Source: Adlercreutzia equolifaciens DSM 19450
GTDB taxonomy: Bacteria > Actinomycetota > Coriobacteriia > Coriobacteriales > Eggerthellaceae
NCBI RefSeq assembly: GCF_000478885.1
Contig: NC_022567.1
Span: forward strand, 2,356,001 to 2,420,000
Direction of reading: 5' to 3'
DNA: 64,000 nt
A program made the translations under genes and the position numbers. This document shows positions 6,702 through 16,013 of this stretch, piece by piece (the first letter of the stretch is position 1; each line of letters begins with the position of its first letter). The notes beneath the pieces were generated by a model that ran no database searches, had not been told where the DNA came from, and saw nothing but the letters and a program-made list of their open reading frames with translations.

Positions 6702-9452
6702 ATGTACCATTGCCCGGTGACTTTCTATCTCGTGGGCCTGCCCGACGAGATCGCACGCATTATCGAAGATGCGCAGCCGCAGCCAAGCTTTACGCACCAT
6801 TTCACGCGCAGCGATGAGCCCGAAGAGGCGCTCACCGCCCAGGCCAGCGCCATTTTCGCCGATGCCACGGGCCACGATGCCGCCGCCTGGGCCCGCGTCT
6901 TCGCCGCTCACCGGCAGGCCACCACAACGGTCACCCTCATCGTCACCCACGACCAAGTGCCCGCCGTCGAGCCCTACTTCAACGACATCGCCGACCTGTG
7001 GATCGCGCCCTTGAGCGCCGCCGAGGCATCCTGGCGCTTCAACCATTGGCAGCGCGCCTGCAAGCGCTACGCCGACTCCTGGGAGACAAGCCAGTATTTG
7101 GAAGCCACCATCAACTCTATTCCGTCGCTTGTATGGTACAAGTCCAAGGACGGCATCCACCACAAGGTCAACGACGCCTTCTGCGCCACGGTGAACAAGA
7201 CCAAAGAACAGGTGCAGGGCCGCGGGCACGCCTACATCTGGGACGTGGAAGCCGACGATCCCGCCTGCATTGAATCGGAGCGCCGGGTCATGGCCGCCAA
7301 GTCCACCATCGTCTCGGAGGAGACCGTGCAGACCAGCGACGGCACGCGCCTGCTCACCACGTACAAGTCGCCCCTCTACAACATCGACGGCTCGGTCATG
7401 GGCACCGTCGGCGTGGGCATCGACGTCACCCAGGAACGCGCCTACGAGGACGAGATCGTCGAGAAGAACCGCACCATGGAAACCATTTTCACCACCATGG
7501 ACTGCGGCGTCATCACCCATTCGCTCGACGGCACGCGCCTGCTCGGCATCAACCAGGCGGCCCTGGACATTTTGGGCTACGATTCGGCGGAAGACCTCAT
7601 GGCCGCCGGCTTCGACATGGTGGCCCCCTCGGTCGTCGACGAGGACGCCGGGAAGATGCGCGAATCAATCGCCACTCTGAAAAACGTCGGCGACTCGGTG
7701 AGCACCGAGTACCGCGTGCGCCACGACAACGGCGACATCGTGCACGTCATGGGCAACGTGAAGCTCATCGAAAGCGATGGCGAGCTGCTCTTGCAGCGCT
7801 ACCTGCTCGATTACACGGACAAGAAAAAGGAAGAAGTGCGCAAGGAGCGCCGCCAGCGCGATCTCATCCAGGCGCTTTCCGAGGACTACCTGCTCGTGTG
7901 CTCCTTCAGCCTGGACACCAAAGCGGGCGAGGCCCTGCGCGTCAGCGGCGACAGGCTTCGCAAGCTGGACGAGCTGTTCGCCGGCGAGCTCAATCTCGAC
8001 AGCTGCCTCGGCGGATACATCAATGAAGCTGTCGTGGAAGAGGACCAGGCCATGCTGCGCGACGCGCTTTCGGCGGAAAGCCTCATCACGCGCCTGACCG
8101 ACGAGAGCCGTATCCATGTGAACTATCGCATCAACCACGGCGACGTTACGGAGTACTGCCAGGCCACCGTCGTGCGCGGCGGCGATTGGCCCCAAGCCCA
8201 CAACATGGTGCTGGGCCTGCGCAGCGTCGACGTGCAGACCCGCGAGGAGATGAAGAAGAAGGCCCTGTTGGAAGAGGCACTGACCCAGGCCAACAAGGCC
8301 AACGCCGCCAAGAGCGCCTTCCTCTCGAACATGTCCCACGACATCCGCACGCCCATGAACGCCATCGTGGGCTTCACCACTCTGGCTGCCAGCCGCCTCG
8401 ATCAGCCGGAGAAAGTGGAGGAGTACCTGAACAAGATCAAGTCCTCCAGCACGCATCTCTTGAGCCTCATCAACGACATTCTGGACATGAGCCATATCGA
8501 GAGCGGCAAGGTCTCGCTGGACGAGCAGCCCTACAACCTCGTCGATCTTCTGGACGATCTCTACAGCATCATTCAGGCCGAGACGAGCGCGCGGCAACTG
8601 TACTTCTCCATCAATACCGAGAGCGTCCGCCACACCGAGGTGCGCTGCGACAAGCTGCGCATCAACCAGATTCTCTTGAACTTGCTGGGCAACGCCCTGA
8701 AGTTCACGAATCCCGGCGGATTCATCAAGGTGACGCTGGACGAGCTGCCCGGCGCGCCAGTCGGCTACGGGCGCTACCGCTTCACCGTGTCGGACACGGG
8801 CATTGGCATGAGCCCCGAATTCGTCGAGCACATCTTCGACCCCTTCGAGCGCGAGCGCACCTCCACCATCAGCGGCATCCAGGGCACGGGGCTCGGCATG
8901 GCCATCACGAAGAATCTCGTGGACATGATGCACGGCACTATTTCCGTGAAGAGCACCCAGGGCAAGGGCACCTCGTTCACCGTTGAGCTGACCTTGCAGC
9001 TGGCGTGCGAGGGCGCGACCGCAGCGGCCCAAGAGGCCAAGACCCAGCACGTCGACCCGAGCCACCGGCTGCGCCACAGCCGCATCCTGCTCGTGGACGA
9101 CAACGACCTGAACCGCGAGATCGCCATCACCCTTCTGGAGGACGAGGGCTTCACCGTGGAATACGCCGTGAACGGCTGCGAGGCGGTGGAGAAGATCATG
9201 GACGCACCATCGGGGCACTACCAGCTGGTGCTCATGGACGTGCAGATGCCGGTCATGAACGGCTACGAGGCCACCAAGGCCATCCGTCGCCTAAACGATC
9301 CGACCCGAGCGCAAGTGCCTATCCTCGCCATGACCGCGGACGCCTTTGAAGAGGATCGCCAGAAGGCCCTGCGCAGCGGCATGAACGGCCACCTCACCAA
9401 GCCCGTCGAAATCGACAAGCTCTTCGAAGCTTTGGACGAACTGCTCAGCTAG
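6702..9452 (+). CDS. Hybrid sensor histidine kinase with PAS domains and receiver
   Basis: 916 aa, no obvious membrane segment. Order: an N-terminal region of about 140 residues without clear family; a PAS domain (about 145-255, with SIPSLVWYKSKDG); a second PAS (about 265-385); a third sensor-like region (390-530); HisKA with phospho-acceptor His546 in NMSHDIRTPMNAIVG; HATPase with NLLGNALKFTNPGG, SDTGIGM and GTGLGMAITK; and a C-terminal receiver domain with Asp846 in LVLMDVQMPVMNG. It would pass phosphate internally to its own receiver. The ATG at 6702 follows AAAGGACG; the frame is open to 6657 but only from TTG. TATACT at 6625-6630 is a likely -10 box. The signal sensed is unknown. Confidence 0.92.
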   Translation: MYHCPVTFYLVGLPDEIARIIEDAQPQPSFTHHFTRSDEPEEALTAQASAIFADATGHDAAAWARVFAAHRQATTTVTLIVTHDQVPAVEPYFNDIADLWIAPLSAAEASWRFNHWQRACKRYADSWETSQYLEATINSIPSLVWYKSKDGIHHKVNDAFCATVNKTKEQVQGRGHAYIWDVEADDPACIESERRVMAAKSTIVSEETVQTSDGTRLLTTYKSPLYNIDGSVMGTVGVGIDVTQERAYEDEIVEKNRTMETIFTTMDCGVITHSLDGTRLLGINQAALDILGYDSAEDLMAAGFDMVAPSVVDEDAGKMRESIATLKNVGDSVSTEYRVRHDNGDIVHVMGNVKLIESDGELLLQRYLLDYTDKKKEEVRKERRQRDLIQALSEDYLLVCSFSLDTKAGEALRVSGDRLRKLDELFAGELNLDSCLGGYINEAVVEEDQAMLRDALSAESLITRLTDESRIHVNYRINHGDVTEYCQATVVRGGDWPQAHNMVLGLRSVDVQTREEMKKKALLEEALTQANKANAAKSAFLSNMSHDIRTPMNAIVGFTTLAASRLDQPEKVEEYLNKIKSSSTHLLSLINDILDMSHIESGKVSLDEQPYNLVDLLDDLYSIIQAETSARQLYFSINTESVRHTEVRCDKLRINQILLNLLGNALKFTNPGGFIKVTLDELPGAPVGYGRYRFTVSDTGIGMSPEFVEHIFDPFERERTSTISGIQGTGLGMAITKNLVDMMHGTISVKSTQGKGTSFTVELTLQLACEGATAAAQEAKTQHVDPSHRLRHSRILLVDDNDLNREIAITLLEDEGFTVEYAVNGCEAVEKIMDAPSGHYQLVLMDVQMPVMNGYEATKAIRRLNDPTRAQVPILAMTADAFEEDRQKALRSGMNGHLTKPVEIDKLFEALDELLS

Positions 9453-9460
9453 CATCGCTC

Positions 9461-9661
9461 GCTGCGGGAGGGCGGACCCGCTCGCAGGCCTCTGCGCGCC
9501 CTGCGGAGAACGCCGTTAGTTAAAGAAATAGCCCCACGTCAGCAGCAAGCGTGCTGGGATGGGGCTATCTTTTGTGCGTTCCTTCCGCTATTTCCTTTAA
9601 CGGCGTTCGCAGCAGGATAAAGCACCAAGCGGGCTGCGAGCGGGTTCGTCCTCCCGCAGCC
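9461..9661. repeat. ~180-200 bp stem-forming repeat, copy R2
   Basis: Fills the gap between the hybrid kinase and the leuS 3' end. The outer arms (about 9461-9492 and 9629-9661) are complementary at about 27 of 32 positions. Inside lie a second stem and a central hairpin with TAGCCCC / GGGGCTA. It shares CACGTCAGCAGCA and the CGTTCGCAGCAGGAT region with R1 and R3. Confidence 0.75.
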
Positions 9662-9676
9662 CACAAGAAGTCGCAG

Positions 9677-12250
9677 CTACACCGCGACGATGTTCACCAG
9701 ACGGCCGGGGACGTAGACTTCCTTCTTCACCGTCTTGCCCTCAAGGGCGGCGGCCACGGCCTCGCGAGCGGCGGCGAGCACCTCGGGCTCCGGAGCGTCG
9801 GCGGCCACGGTCACGCGGCCCTTGATCTTGCCGCAGATCTGCACGGCCAGCTCCACCTCGTCGGCGCGGGCCTGATCGGGGTCGTATTCCGGCCACGGCT
9901 GGTCGTAGACGAATCCCTCGCGGCCCAGCGCCTCGCGCCACAGCTCGTCGGCCAGATGGGGCGTGAACGGCGCCACGAGCTTCACCAGCACCTCGGCCAC
10001 TTCCGCGTCGAGCGCGCGATGGTCTTCGCAGGCGGCGCGATCCTCGGGGCTGAACGCACGCAGGTACTCGCCGGCGGCATTCGACAGCTCCATGATGGCG
10101 GCGATGGCGGTGTTGAAGTTGTTGCGCTCGATGTCGGCCGACACCTTCTCCACCACGCGATGGCGCTCGCGAATGAGCTTCTTCGCCGCGGCCACGGCCG
10201 CCTCGTCAGCTGGCTTCTGCGCGAACAGCGTCTCGTCGCCGGCCTTGCCGCACAAGTCGTGCACCTGGCGCCACAGACGGTTCAGGAACTTGTACATGCC
10301 CGGCAGGCCGTCCTCGTTCCACAGCTTCTCCTTCTCGGGCGGCCCCAAGAACAAGATGTAGGCGCGCACGGCGTCGGCGCCGTATTCGGCGATCATCTCC
10401 TCCGGCGAGACCACGTTGCCCTTCGACTTGCTCATCACATCGCCGTGGGCGTCGAGCACCATGCCCTGGCACAACAGGTTCGTGAAGGGCTCGTCGAAGT
10501 CGAGCAGGCCGCAGTCGCGCAGCACCTTGGTAAAGAAGCGGCTGTAGAGCAGGTGCAGGATGGCGTGCTCGATGCCGCCGATGTACTGGTCGACGGGCAT
10601 CCAGGCGTTGGTCTTCTCCGGATCGAAGGGCGCGTGCACGTTGTGCGGGTCGGTGTAGCGCATGTAGTACCAGCTGGAGCACGTGAAGGTGTCCATGGTG
10701 TCGGTCTCGCGCTTGGCCGGGCCGCCGCATACGGGGCAAGTGGTGTTCACGAACCCGGCATGGGTGGCCAGCGTCTCGCCGGCAGCCAGGTCGATGTCCT
10801 CGGGCAGGCGCACGGGCAGATCTTCCTCGGGCACGGGCACCACGCCGCACTTCTCGCAGTGGATAGCGGGGATGGGGTTGCCCCAGTAGCGCTGGCGGCT
10901 GATAAGCCAGTCGCGCAGGCGAAACTCCACGGTGCGCTTGCCGCGGCCCATTTCTTCCAGCGCGGCCACGATGGCGGCCTCGCCCTCGGAGTGCTTACCG
11001 CCGGTCATGCCCGTGTAGGGGCCGGACTGCACGAGCATGCCCTCAGCGGCGTAGGCCTCCGGCCAGTCGACCGTGGTCACCACGCGGCCCTGCTCGTCCT
11101 TGAGCTGCGGGTACAGCGGGTCGTCCTCGGGCAGAATGATGGGGATGATGGGCAGATCGTACTTGCGGGCGAACTCGAAATCTCGCTGGTCGCCGCAGGG
11201 CACGGCCATGACGGCGCCGGTGCCGTAGTCGGCCACGATGTAGTCGCCCACCCACACGGGCACCTTCTCGCCGTTGATGGGATTCACCACGTAGCGGCCC
11301 GTGAACGCGCCGTGCTTCTCGTGGTCGCCCTGGGCGCGTTGGACGGCGGTCACCTTCTTGGCCGCCTCAACCAGCTCCATGACCGACGCCTCGTATTCGG
11401 TGCCTTCCACGAGGCCGCGGAGCAGCTTGCTTTCCGGCGCCAGCAAGAAGAAGCTGCAGCCGAACAGCGTGTCGGCACGGGTAGTGAACACGGTGATAAT
11501 ATCGTCTTCCGTGGGCTCGGCCGGCGCGTTGCCGTCGCGGTCGCACAGGATGAAGTCCACGTTGGCGCCCTCGGAGCGGCCGATCCAGTTGGCCTGCTGC
11601 TGCTTCACGCGCTCGGGCCAGCCTTCCAGCTGATCCAGGTCGTCCAGCAGCTCCTGGGCGTAGTCGGTAATCTTGTAGTACCACTGGGTGAGATCGCGCT
11701 TCTCCACCTCGGAGTCGCATCGCCAGCAGCGACCCTCGATGACCTGCTCGTTGGCGAGCACGGTGCCGCAGCTCGGACACCAGTTCACCGGCGAGTTGCG
11801 ACGCTCCACGAGACCGCGCTCCCAGAACTTCAGGAAGATCCACTGGCCCCAGCGGTAGTACTCCGGATCGCACGCCACCACCTTGCGATCCCAGTCGTAG
11901 GAAAAACCCATGCGGGAGAAGCTCTTCTTCTGGGTCTCGATGTTCTCGTAGGTCCAGATGGCCGGATGGCTGTGATGCTTGATGGCAGCGTTCTCCGCTG
12001 GCAGACCGAAGGCGTCCCAGCCCATGGGATGCAGCACGTCGAAGCCCTGCATCTTGGAGTAGCGGGCCACCACGTCGCCATAGGTGTAGTTGCTCGCATG
12101 CCCCATGTGCATGTCGCCGGAGGGATACGGGAACATCTCCAGGACATACTTCTTGGGCGCATCGGAATTCTCCGGCACCGTGTACAGCCCGGCCTCTTCC
12201 CAGGCCAACTGCAAACGGGGCTCGATCTCATGGGGGTTGTAGGCTTTCAT
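9677..12250 (-). CDS. leuS: Leucyl-tRNA synthetase
   Basis: 857 aa, full length for a bacterial LeuRS. It charges tRNA-Leu with leucine in the cytoplasm. The class I signatures are present: the HIGH-type motif as HMGH in PSGDMHMGHASNYTYGD (about residue 50) and KMSKS as MSKSKGNVVSPEEM. The CPSCG...CWRC zinc-like region and the CP1 editing domain with TTRADTLFG are in place. The C-terminal anticodon-binding part ends with KEVYVPGRLVNIVAV, typical of the enzyme. A promoter is visible at 12316-12343. The downstream side holds repeat R2 rather than an obvious terminator. Confidence 0.98.
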   Translation of the reverse strand: MKAYNPHEIEPRLQLAWEEAGLYTVPENSDAPKKYVLEMFPYPSGDMHMGHASNYTYGDVVARYSKMQGFDVLHPMGWDAFGLPAENAAIKHHSHPAIWTYENIETQKKSFSRMGFSYDWDRKVVACDPEYYRWGQWIFLKFWERGLVERRNSPVNWCPSCGTVLANEQVIEGRCWRCDSEVEKRDLTQWYYKITDYAQELLDDLDQLEGWPERVKQQQANWIGRSEGANVDFILCDRDGNAPAEPTEDDIITVFTTRADTLFGCSFFLLAPESKLLRGLVEGTEYEASVMELVEAAKKVTAVQRAQGDHEKHGAFTGRYVVNPINGEKVPVWVGDYIVADYGTGAVMAVPCGDQRDFEFARKYDLPIIPIILPEDDPLYPQLKDEQGRVVTTVDWPEAYAAEGMLVQSGPYTGMTGGKHSEGEAAIVAALEEMGRGKRTVEFRLRDWLISRQRYWGNPIPAIHCEKCGVVPVPEEDLPVRLPEDIDLAAGETLATHAGFVNTTCPVCGGPAKRETDTMDTFTCSSWYYMRYTDPHNVHAPFDPEKTNAWMPVDQYIGGIEHAILHLLYSRFFTKVLRDCGLLDFDEPFTNLLCQGMVLDAHGDVMSKSKGNVVSPEEMIAEYGADAVRAYILFLGPPEKEKLWNEDGLPGMYKFLNRLWRQVHDLCGKAGDETLFAQKPADEAAVAAAKKLIRERHRVVEKVSADIERNNFNTAIAAIMELSNAAGEYLRAFSPEDRAACEDHRALDAEVAEVLVKLVAPFTPHLADELWREALGREGFVYDQPWPEYDPDQARADEVELAVQICGKIKGRVTVAADAPEPEVLAAAREAVAAALEGKTVKKEVYVPGRLVNIVAV

Positions 12251-12315
12251 GGCACTCCCTCGAAAACGTGGCTTTCGACCGCGCGCATTCCCCGCGGCCG
12301 TGAGTTGATTTCCCC

Positions 12316-12343
12316 ATTATAGCCATGATGCGCTCTTGGAAAA
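12316..12343 (-). promoter_or_regulatory. leuS promoter
   Basis: On the minus strand: TATAAT (12316-12321), 16-bp spacer, TTTTCC (12338-12343). It lies about 65 bp upstream of the leuS start. The -35 box is shared with the T-tract of the preceding terminator. Confidence 0.55.
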
Positions 12344-12369
12344 GGGGCGCCAGCGCTCGACCGCGCCCC
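12344..12369 (-). terminator. Hairpin after the zinc-ribbon gene
   Basis: GGGGCGC / GCGCCCC stem followed on the minus strand by TTTTCC. Confidence 0.6.
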
Positions 12370-12402
12370 TCACGGGACAGACGGCGGCTATACGTTCCGC
12401 CC

Positions 12403-12636
12403 CTAGCGCACCCGGCGCAGAGAAGCGCCGCAGTTCCAGCAGGTCTCCCGGGAACCGTCGTTGTCGGCAGCGCACACGGCACAGGTGCGGCGCCCCAGCG
12501 GCACCTCCTCGGGCACGGCCCCCGGCAGGGGTACGTCGGCCTCCTCATCGGCCAAGCGCGCCATGGCGGCGCGAATGCCCTGCACGCCCGTGATGTGCGC
12601 CACTTCCAGCGCATCTTTCCTATGATTTGCCGTCAT
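12403..12636 (-). CDS. Small zinc-ribbon protein
   Basis: 77 aa from ATG 12636 (MTANHRKDALEVAHITG), which has an AAGGGGCGCGGA stretch upstream. The C-terminal third holds two Cys pairs, CAVC and CWNC, about 12 residues apart with a Trp-Asn before the last Cys. This is a RanBP/zinc-ribbon-like knuckle that should bind one zinc ion. The N-terminal part is a short helical region with no recognised family. It lies divergent from engB with an 83-bp gap, so the two share an upstream region. Function unknown. Confidence 0.7.
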   Translation of the reverse strand: MTANHRKDALEVAHITGVQGIRAAMARLADEEADVPLPGAVPEEVPLGRRTCAVCAADNDGSRETCWNCGASLRRVR

Positions 12637-12719
12637 TTCCGCGCCCCTTCGCCCTTCGATCGTCCAATTCAAGTACCATGATAGCGAAATACCGCGATCC
12701 CCTCCGCGAAGGAGCACCC

Positions 12720-13304
12720 ATGAACTTCCACAACGCATCGTTTAAAGCCGCTTACGGCACCTCGGAGCAGCTGCCAGCATCCACAGGTCCCGAGGTTTCC
12801 TTTGCGGGACGCTCGAACGTGGGTAAGTCGTCGTTGCTCAACAAGCTCATGTACCGCAAGGGCCTGGCGAAGGTGTCGTCCACGCCGGGCAAGACGGCCA
12901 CCATCAACTTCTACGATGTGGACGGCCACGATCTCGTGGATCTGCCTGGCTACGGGTACGCGAAAGTGTCGAAAGCAGAAAAGGGCCGGTGGAGTGAGCT
13001 CATCGAGGGCTACTACAATCAAGATCGTGACTTCGCACTCGTGGTGTCGCTCATCGACATCCGCCACGAGCCCTCGGCGCTCGACCGCAACATGGTTCAG
13101 TTTCTCATGGACGCCGAGCTGCCCTTCGCCATCGCGCTGACCAAAGCGGATAAGCTGTCGAAGCAGCAGCAGATGAAGCAGCGCGCCGCCATCAAGAAGG
13201 CGCTCAAGCTGCCAGGCGGCGTGCCCATGGTGGTGACGTCGTCGGAGAAGGGCGACGGCATCGACGAGCTGCGCGCCCTCATCAACCGCGCCATCGAGAG
13301 ATAA
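12720..13304 (+). CDS. engB: Ribosome biogenesis GTP-binding protein EngB/YsxC
   Basis: A 194-aa TRAFAC-class GTPase needed in related bacteria for large ribosomal subunit assembly. All G motifs are readable: G1 GRSNVGKSS (about residue 27-35), G3 DLPGYG, G4 TKADK and G5 TSSEKG. Length is normal for the family. The ATG at 12720 follows GAAGGAG with good spacing; upstream in-frame codons give an unrelated leader. It stands alone, divergent from the zinc-ribbon gene, and is followed by tandem repeats and a palindromic element. Confidence 0.96.
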   Translation: MNFHNASFKAAYGTSEQLPASTGPEVSFAGRSNVGKSSLLNKLMYRKGLAKVSSTPGKTATINFYDVDGHDLVDLPGYGYAKVSKAEKGRWSELIEGYYNQDRDFALVVSLIDIRHEPSALDRNMVQFLMDAELPFAIALTKADKLSKQQQMKQRAAIKKALKLPGGVPMVVTSSEKGDGIDELRALINRAIER

Positions 13305-13323
13305 GGGCCGCAAGCCCTGAGAC

Positions 13324-13378
13324 GCGTCGCAAGCTCCGAGGCGTACCGCAAGCTCCGAGGCGTACCGCAAGCTGAAAG
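13324..13378. repeat. Short tandem repeat, three units of 17-19 bp
   Basis: Units at 13324-13340, 13341-13359 and 13360-13378 share GCAAGCTCCGAG / GCGTACCGCAAGCT. They lie directly after engB in a gene-free stretch (13305-13630). Confidence 0.7.
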
Positions 13379-13401
13379 CTCATCCCCCATGGAGCACAAT
13401 A

Positions 13402-13508
13402 TGGCGGGATTTCCCGATTTCCACCTCGTGAGGTATGCATTAGCGTGGCAATCGGGAAATCGCGGCGATGCCGAAGGCGCTGCCGATGGAAATCGGGAAA
13501 TCCCGCCA
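13402..13508. repeat. Perfect 22-bp inverted repeat with a third imperfect copy
   Basis: Arms at 13402-13423 and 13487-13508 are exactly complementary over 22 bp (they start TGGCGGGATTTCCCG). A third, imperfect copy in the orientation of the right arm lies at 13446-13466 (TGGCAATCGGGAAATC). The architecture resembles the element at 56399-56505, but the arm sequence is different. Confidence 0.85.
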
Positions 13509-13535
13509 CAAACGAGACTCCCCTCCAAAAAGGAG

Positions 13536-13562
13536 AGCGCCCCAGTGGAGGACCGGGGCGCT
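13536..13562 (-). terminator. Terminator-like hairpin after the TDT transporter gene
   Basis: AGCGCCCC / GGGGCGCT 8-bp stem; TTTTT follows a few bases later on the minus strand. Confidence 0.55.
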
Positions 13563-13630
13563 GAGGAGAGGAGGGGCCGTCGTTGGCCAGAGCAGAACGT
13601 CGGGCCGGCGAGGCGATAGGTGTTCAAGCG

Positions 13631-14620
13631 TTATTCGGTGACCTCGACAGTGAGAGCCGCAGGAACCTCGGGACGCGTCTTCGGGGCCTTGGCCGCCTTC
13701 GGCGTACCGAAGAAGAACTTCATGAAGTGCACGAAGACGTAGGCGACCATCACGGCGGCGAACAGCGTCTCCACGGCGATGAGGGCCTCGATCGCCGGGA
13801 GCGCCGGAATGGAGTAGCCGGCAGCGTAGAGAGCCTGCACGCCCTTGCCGAGCGCCATCGCGGAGATGACGAAGGGGAAGGTCATGGCTGCGTAGCTCGG
13901 ATAGAACTGCAGGGCGAGGAACTTCGGCACCCGGGTGACGACGCCGATGAGCATCAGCTGGCCGAGGCCCATGAGCACGGCCACGAACACCAGGTTCGGA
14001 TCAGGCATAACCGACAGATATCCCATCAGCGACAGACCCATAGGAGCAGCATAGATGCAGAACAGCGGGCGAGCGCCTTCGGGGATCTCATGCTTGATGT
14101 AGCGCATCGTCACCACGGCGAGCAGCACGAGGTAGCAGGCAAAGCCGAACCAGAAAATGCCCTGGCCGAAGGCCTCGGCGCCGAAGACGGGAGACGTTAC
14201 AGCCGCCACGATGATGCCCACGTAGCAAATGAAGTACGTAGGAAAGACCTCGGTGAGCTTGAAACGGCGGATATAGTACAGGGTAAACCACGTCATCAGC
14301 ACGAAATGCCCCGCCACCGCCGAGCACCACAGCCCGAAAGCCGGCACGATAGCCACGGGAGCCAAGTATCCGGCCAGCTGCATCAGCGTCATGAAGAACG
14401 TGGCAGAAACACTTGCGAAAACGGAGTTCTTCATGTCCTCGCGAAGCATGGAGGGGAACATGATCAGCTTGGCGACGAGCATAGCCACCAAGAAGAGAGA
14501 CAACGCCCCGCAAGCAATGTGGGCGATCTCGGCATAGGGTTGAAGCAAGTTGCCCAAAGCGGCCAGGCCCAAGGCCACGCCCGCTGTGGGGATGGGTACT
14601 TTCTTGATAATGTCGCGCAT
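13631..14620 (-). CDS. TDT/SLAC1-family (TehA-like) membrane transporter
   Basis: 329 aa with about ten hydrophobic segments from near the N-terminus to about residue 300 and a short charged tail (KAAKAPKTRPEVP). Segment spacing and motifs such as VPIPTAGVALGLAALGN and PSMLREDMKNSVFAS fit the tellurite-resistance/dicarboxylate transporter (TDT) family, whose members conduct small anions such as dicarboxylates, sulfite or chloride. The substrate cannot be read from sequence. A LysR regulator is transcribed divergently 211 bp away, so substrate-responsive control is likely. AAAGGTG precedes ATG 14620. Confidence 0.85.
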   Translation of the reverse strand: MRDIIKKVPIPTAGVALGLAALGNLLQPYAEIAHIACGALSLFLVAMLVAKLIMFPSMLREDMKNSVFASVSATFFMTLMQLAGYLAPVAIVPAFGLWCSAVAGHFVLMTWFTLYYIRRFKLTEVFPTYFICYVGIIVAAVTSPVFGAEAFGQGIFWFGFACYLVLLAVVTMRYIKHEIPEGARPLFCIYAAPMGLSLMGYLSVMPDPNLVFVAVLMGLGQLMLIGVVTRVPKFLALQFYPSYAAMTFPFVISAMALGKGVQALYAAGYSIPALPAIEALIAVETLFAAVMVAYVFVHFMKFFFGTPKAAKAPKTRPEVPAALTVEVTE

Positions 14621-14831
14621 AGAGCACCTTTCGTCGGGGCCTTTGGAGCCGGAAATGTCTCGACCACGAATCGCCGGAGATAACGCAACGACCCGCAGGA
14701 GTAGGATGGCTTTATTATGCGCGGTTTCTTACCAAAAGAAAACTTATATATCATTATGTAGCCATTAGAGAAGTTTATTGATATGCTACCCGAGTCCCTA
14801 AGGAACCACCGCACCCATCGAAGGAGACGCA

Positions 14832-15713
14832 ATGCAGGACTTTCGCGTAAAGACGTTCCTCACCGTGTGCCGCACTCTGAACTACACCCGAGCCGCCGAG
14901 GAGCTGGCGCTCACCCAGCCGGCCGTCTCCCAGCACATCACATACCTGGAGCGCGAGTACGGCGCGAAGCTGTTCACCTACCATCGCAAAAAGCTGGAGC
15001 TGACACCGGCGGGGCGCGTCCTGCGCGACGGGCTAGCGACCATGGCCCACGACGACGTGCTACTGCACGAGCGCATCGAGGAGGTGGCCCATGGCGCCAC
15101 GGTCAAGCTGCGCATCGGCATGACGCTGACCGCCGGCGAGTACGTGGTGGCCCGGCCCCTCGCCCGCTGTCTGGGCGCCCGACCCGACATTCAGGTCACC
15201 GTGCGCTCGGGCGGAACCCAGCACCTGATGGAGCTCCTCGACGCGGGAACCATCGATTGCGCCTTCGTGGAAGGGCTCTTCGACAAGGCCCGCTATGCCT
15301 CACGCCCCTTCTCGTCCGAGCGTTTGGTGCCCATTTGCGCGGCCGAGCATCGCTTCCCGCGTACGCCACGCACCCTGGAAGACCTCTTGGGCGAACGACT
15401 CATTCTGCGCGAGGAGGGCAGCGGCAGCCGCAACGTGCTTGTCCACGCGCTCGCTCAGCGCAATCTCTCGCCTGCCTCCTTCGCCGATCATTTCGTCGTG
15501 GAAAGCCTCGATATCATCAAGATATTCGTCCAGACCGATCTTGGGATTTCCTTCGTCTACGAGGCCGCCGTGCAGCGGGAGGTGCAAGAGGGCACGCTGC
15601 GCGTTATCCCCCTCTCCGATGCGGGCATCTTTCACGACATCAGCTTCATTTACCTGCGCGACAGCATCTACGAGCAGGATATGGAAAACCTCTTCGCCGC
15701 TTTGAGCGCCTAG
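14832..15713 (+). CDS. LysR-family transcriptional regulator
   Basis: 293 aa. The N-terminal winged helix-turn-helix is complete (TVCRTLNYTRAAEELALTQ, PAVSQHITYLERE, LFTY...LTPAGRVL; residues 1-65), followed by a periplasmic-binding-fold effector domain (about 90-290). AAGGAGACGCA precedes ATG 14832. It is divergent from the TDT transporter, and by the usual LysR arrangement it probably regulates that gene and itself. The intergenic region is strikingly AT-rich around 14710-14780, where the facing promoters must lie. Confidence 0.92.
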   Translation: MQDFRVKTFLTVCRTLNYTRAAEELALTQPAVSQHITYLEREYGAKLFTYHRKKLELTPAGRVLRDGLATMAHDDVLLHERIEEVAHGATVKLRIGMTLTAGEYVVARPLARCLGARPDIQVTVRSGGTQHLMELLDAGTIDCAFVEGLFDKARYASRPFSSERLVPICAAEHRFPRTPRTLEDLLGERLILREEGSGSRNVLVHALAQRNLSPASFADHFVVESLDIIKIFVQTDLGISFVYEAAVQREVQEGTLRVIPLSDAGIFHDISFIYLRDSIYEQDMENLFAALSA

Positions 15714-15855
15714 GGGCGCCGGGGCGCGATGCTCGCAGGCCGATCATTCGAAGCCGCGTCAATCTGGCAAGTTTTCTTCGGAATTCGACACCTATCATTT
15801 TATCTCAGCAATTGGCATATCGAATAGTGTTGATCTTTTATCGCCTATAAACAAA

Positions 15856-15890
15856 ATCGAGGGACTGCCAATATACCGCAGCCCCTCGAT
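15856..15890 (-). terminator. Terminator-like hairpin after guaB
   Basis: ATCGAGGGACTGC / GCAGCCCCTCGAT, 12 of 13 bp paired, followed by TTTTG on the minus strand. The rest of the gap 15714-16013 shows nothing else. Confidence 0.55.
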
Positions 15891-16013
15891 AGGGTCGATC
15901 ATGTCGAAAACCTCGAAAAGCTCGCCTCGGAAGCTACAGCCTCTTTACGCGACCCTCGGCACCGCCCCCGCCATCCTCGCGACAGCATACAGCGGCGCAA
16001 AATCCCGGCCGGT

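Noticed and set aside
9551..12322. A very long open frame antisense to leuS (over 900 codons)
   Set aside because: High-GC third-position bias opens antisense frames. The translation is His/Gly/Leu-rich low-complexity sequence with no family, while leuS on the other strand has all its motifs.
13324..13378. Tandem 19-bp units as a CRISPR array
   Set aside because: The units are contiguous with no spacers, only three copies, and no cas genes are present.
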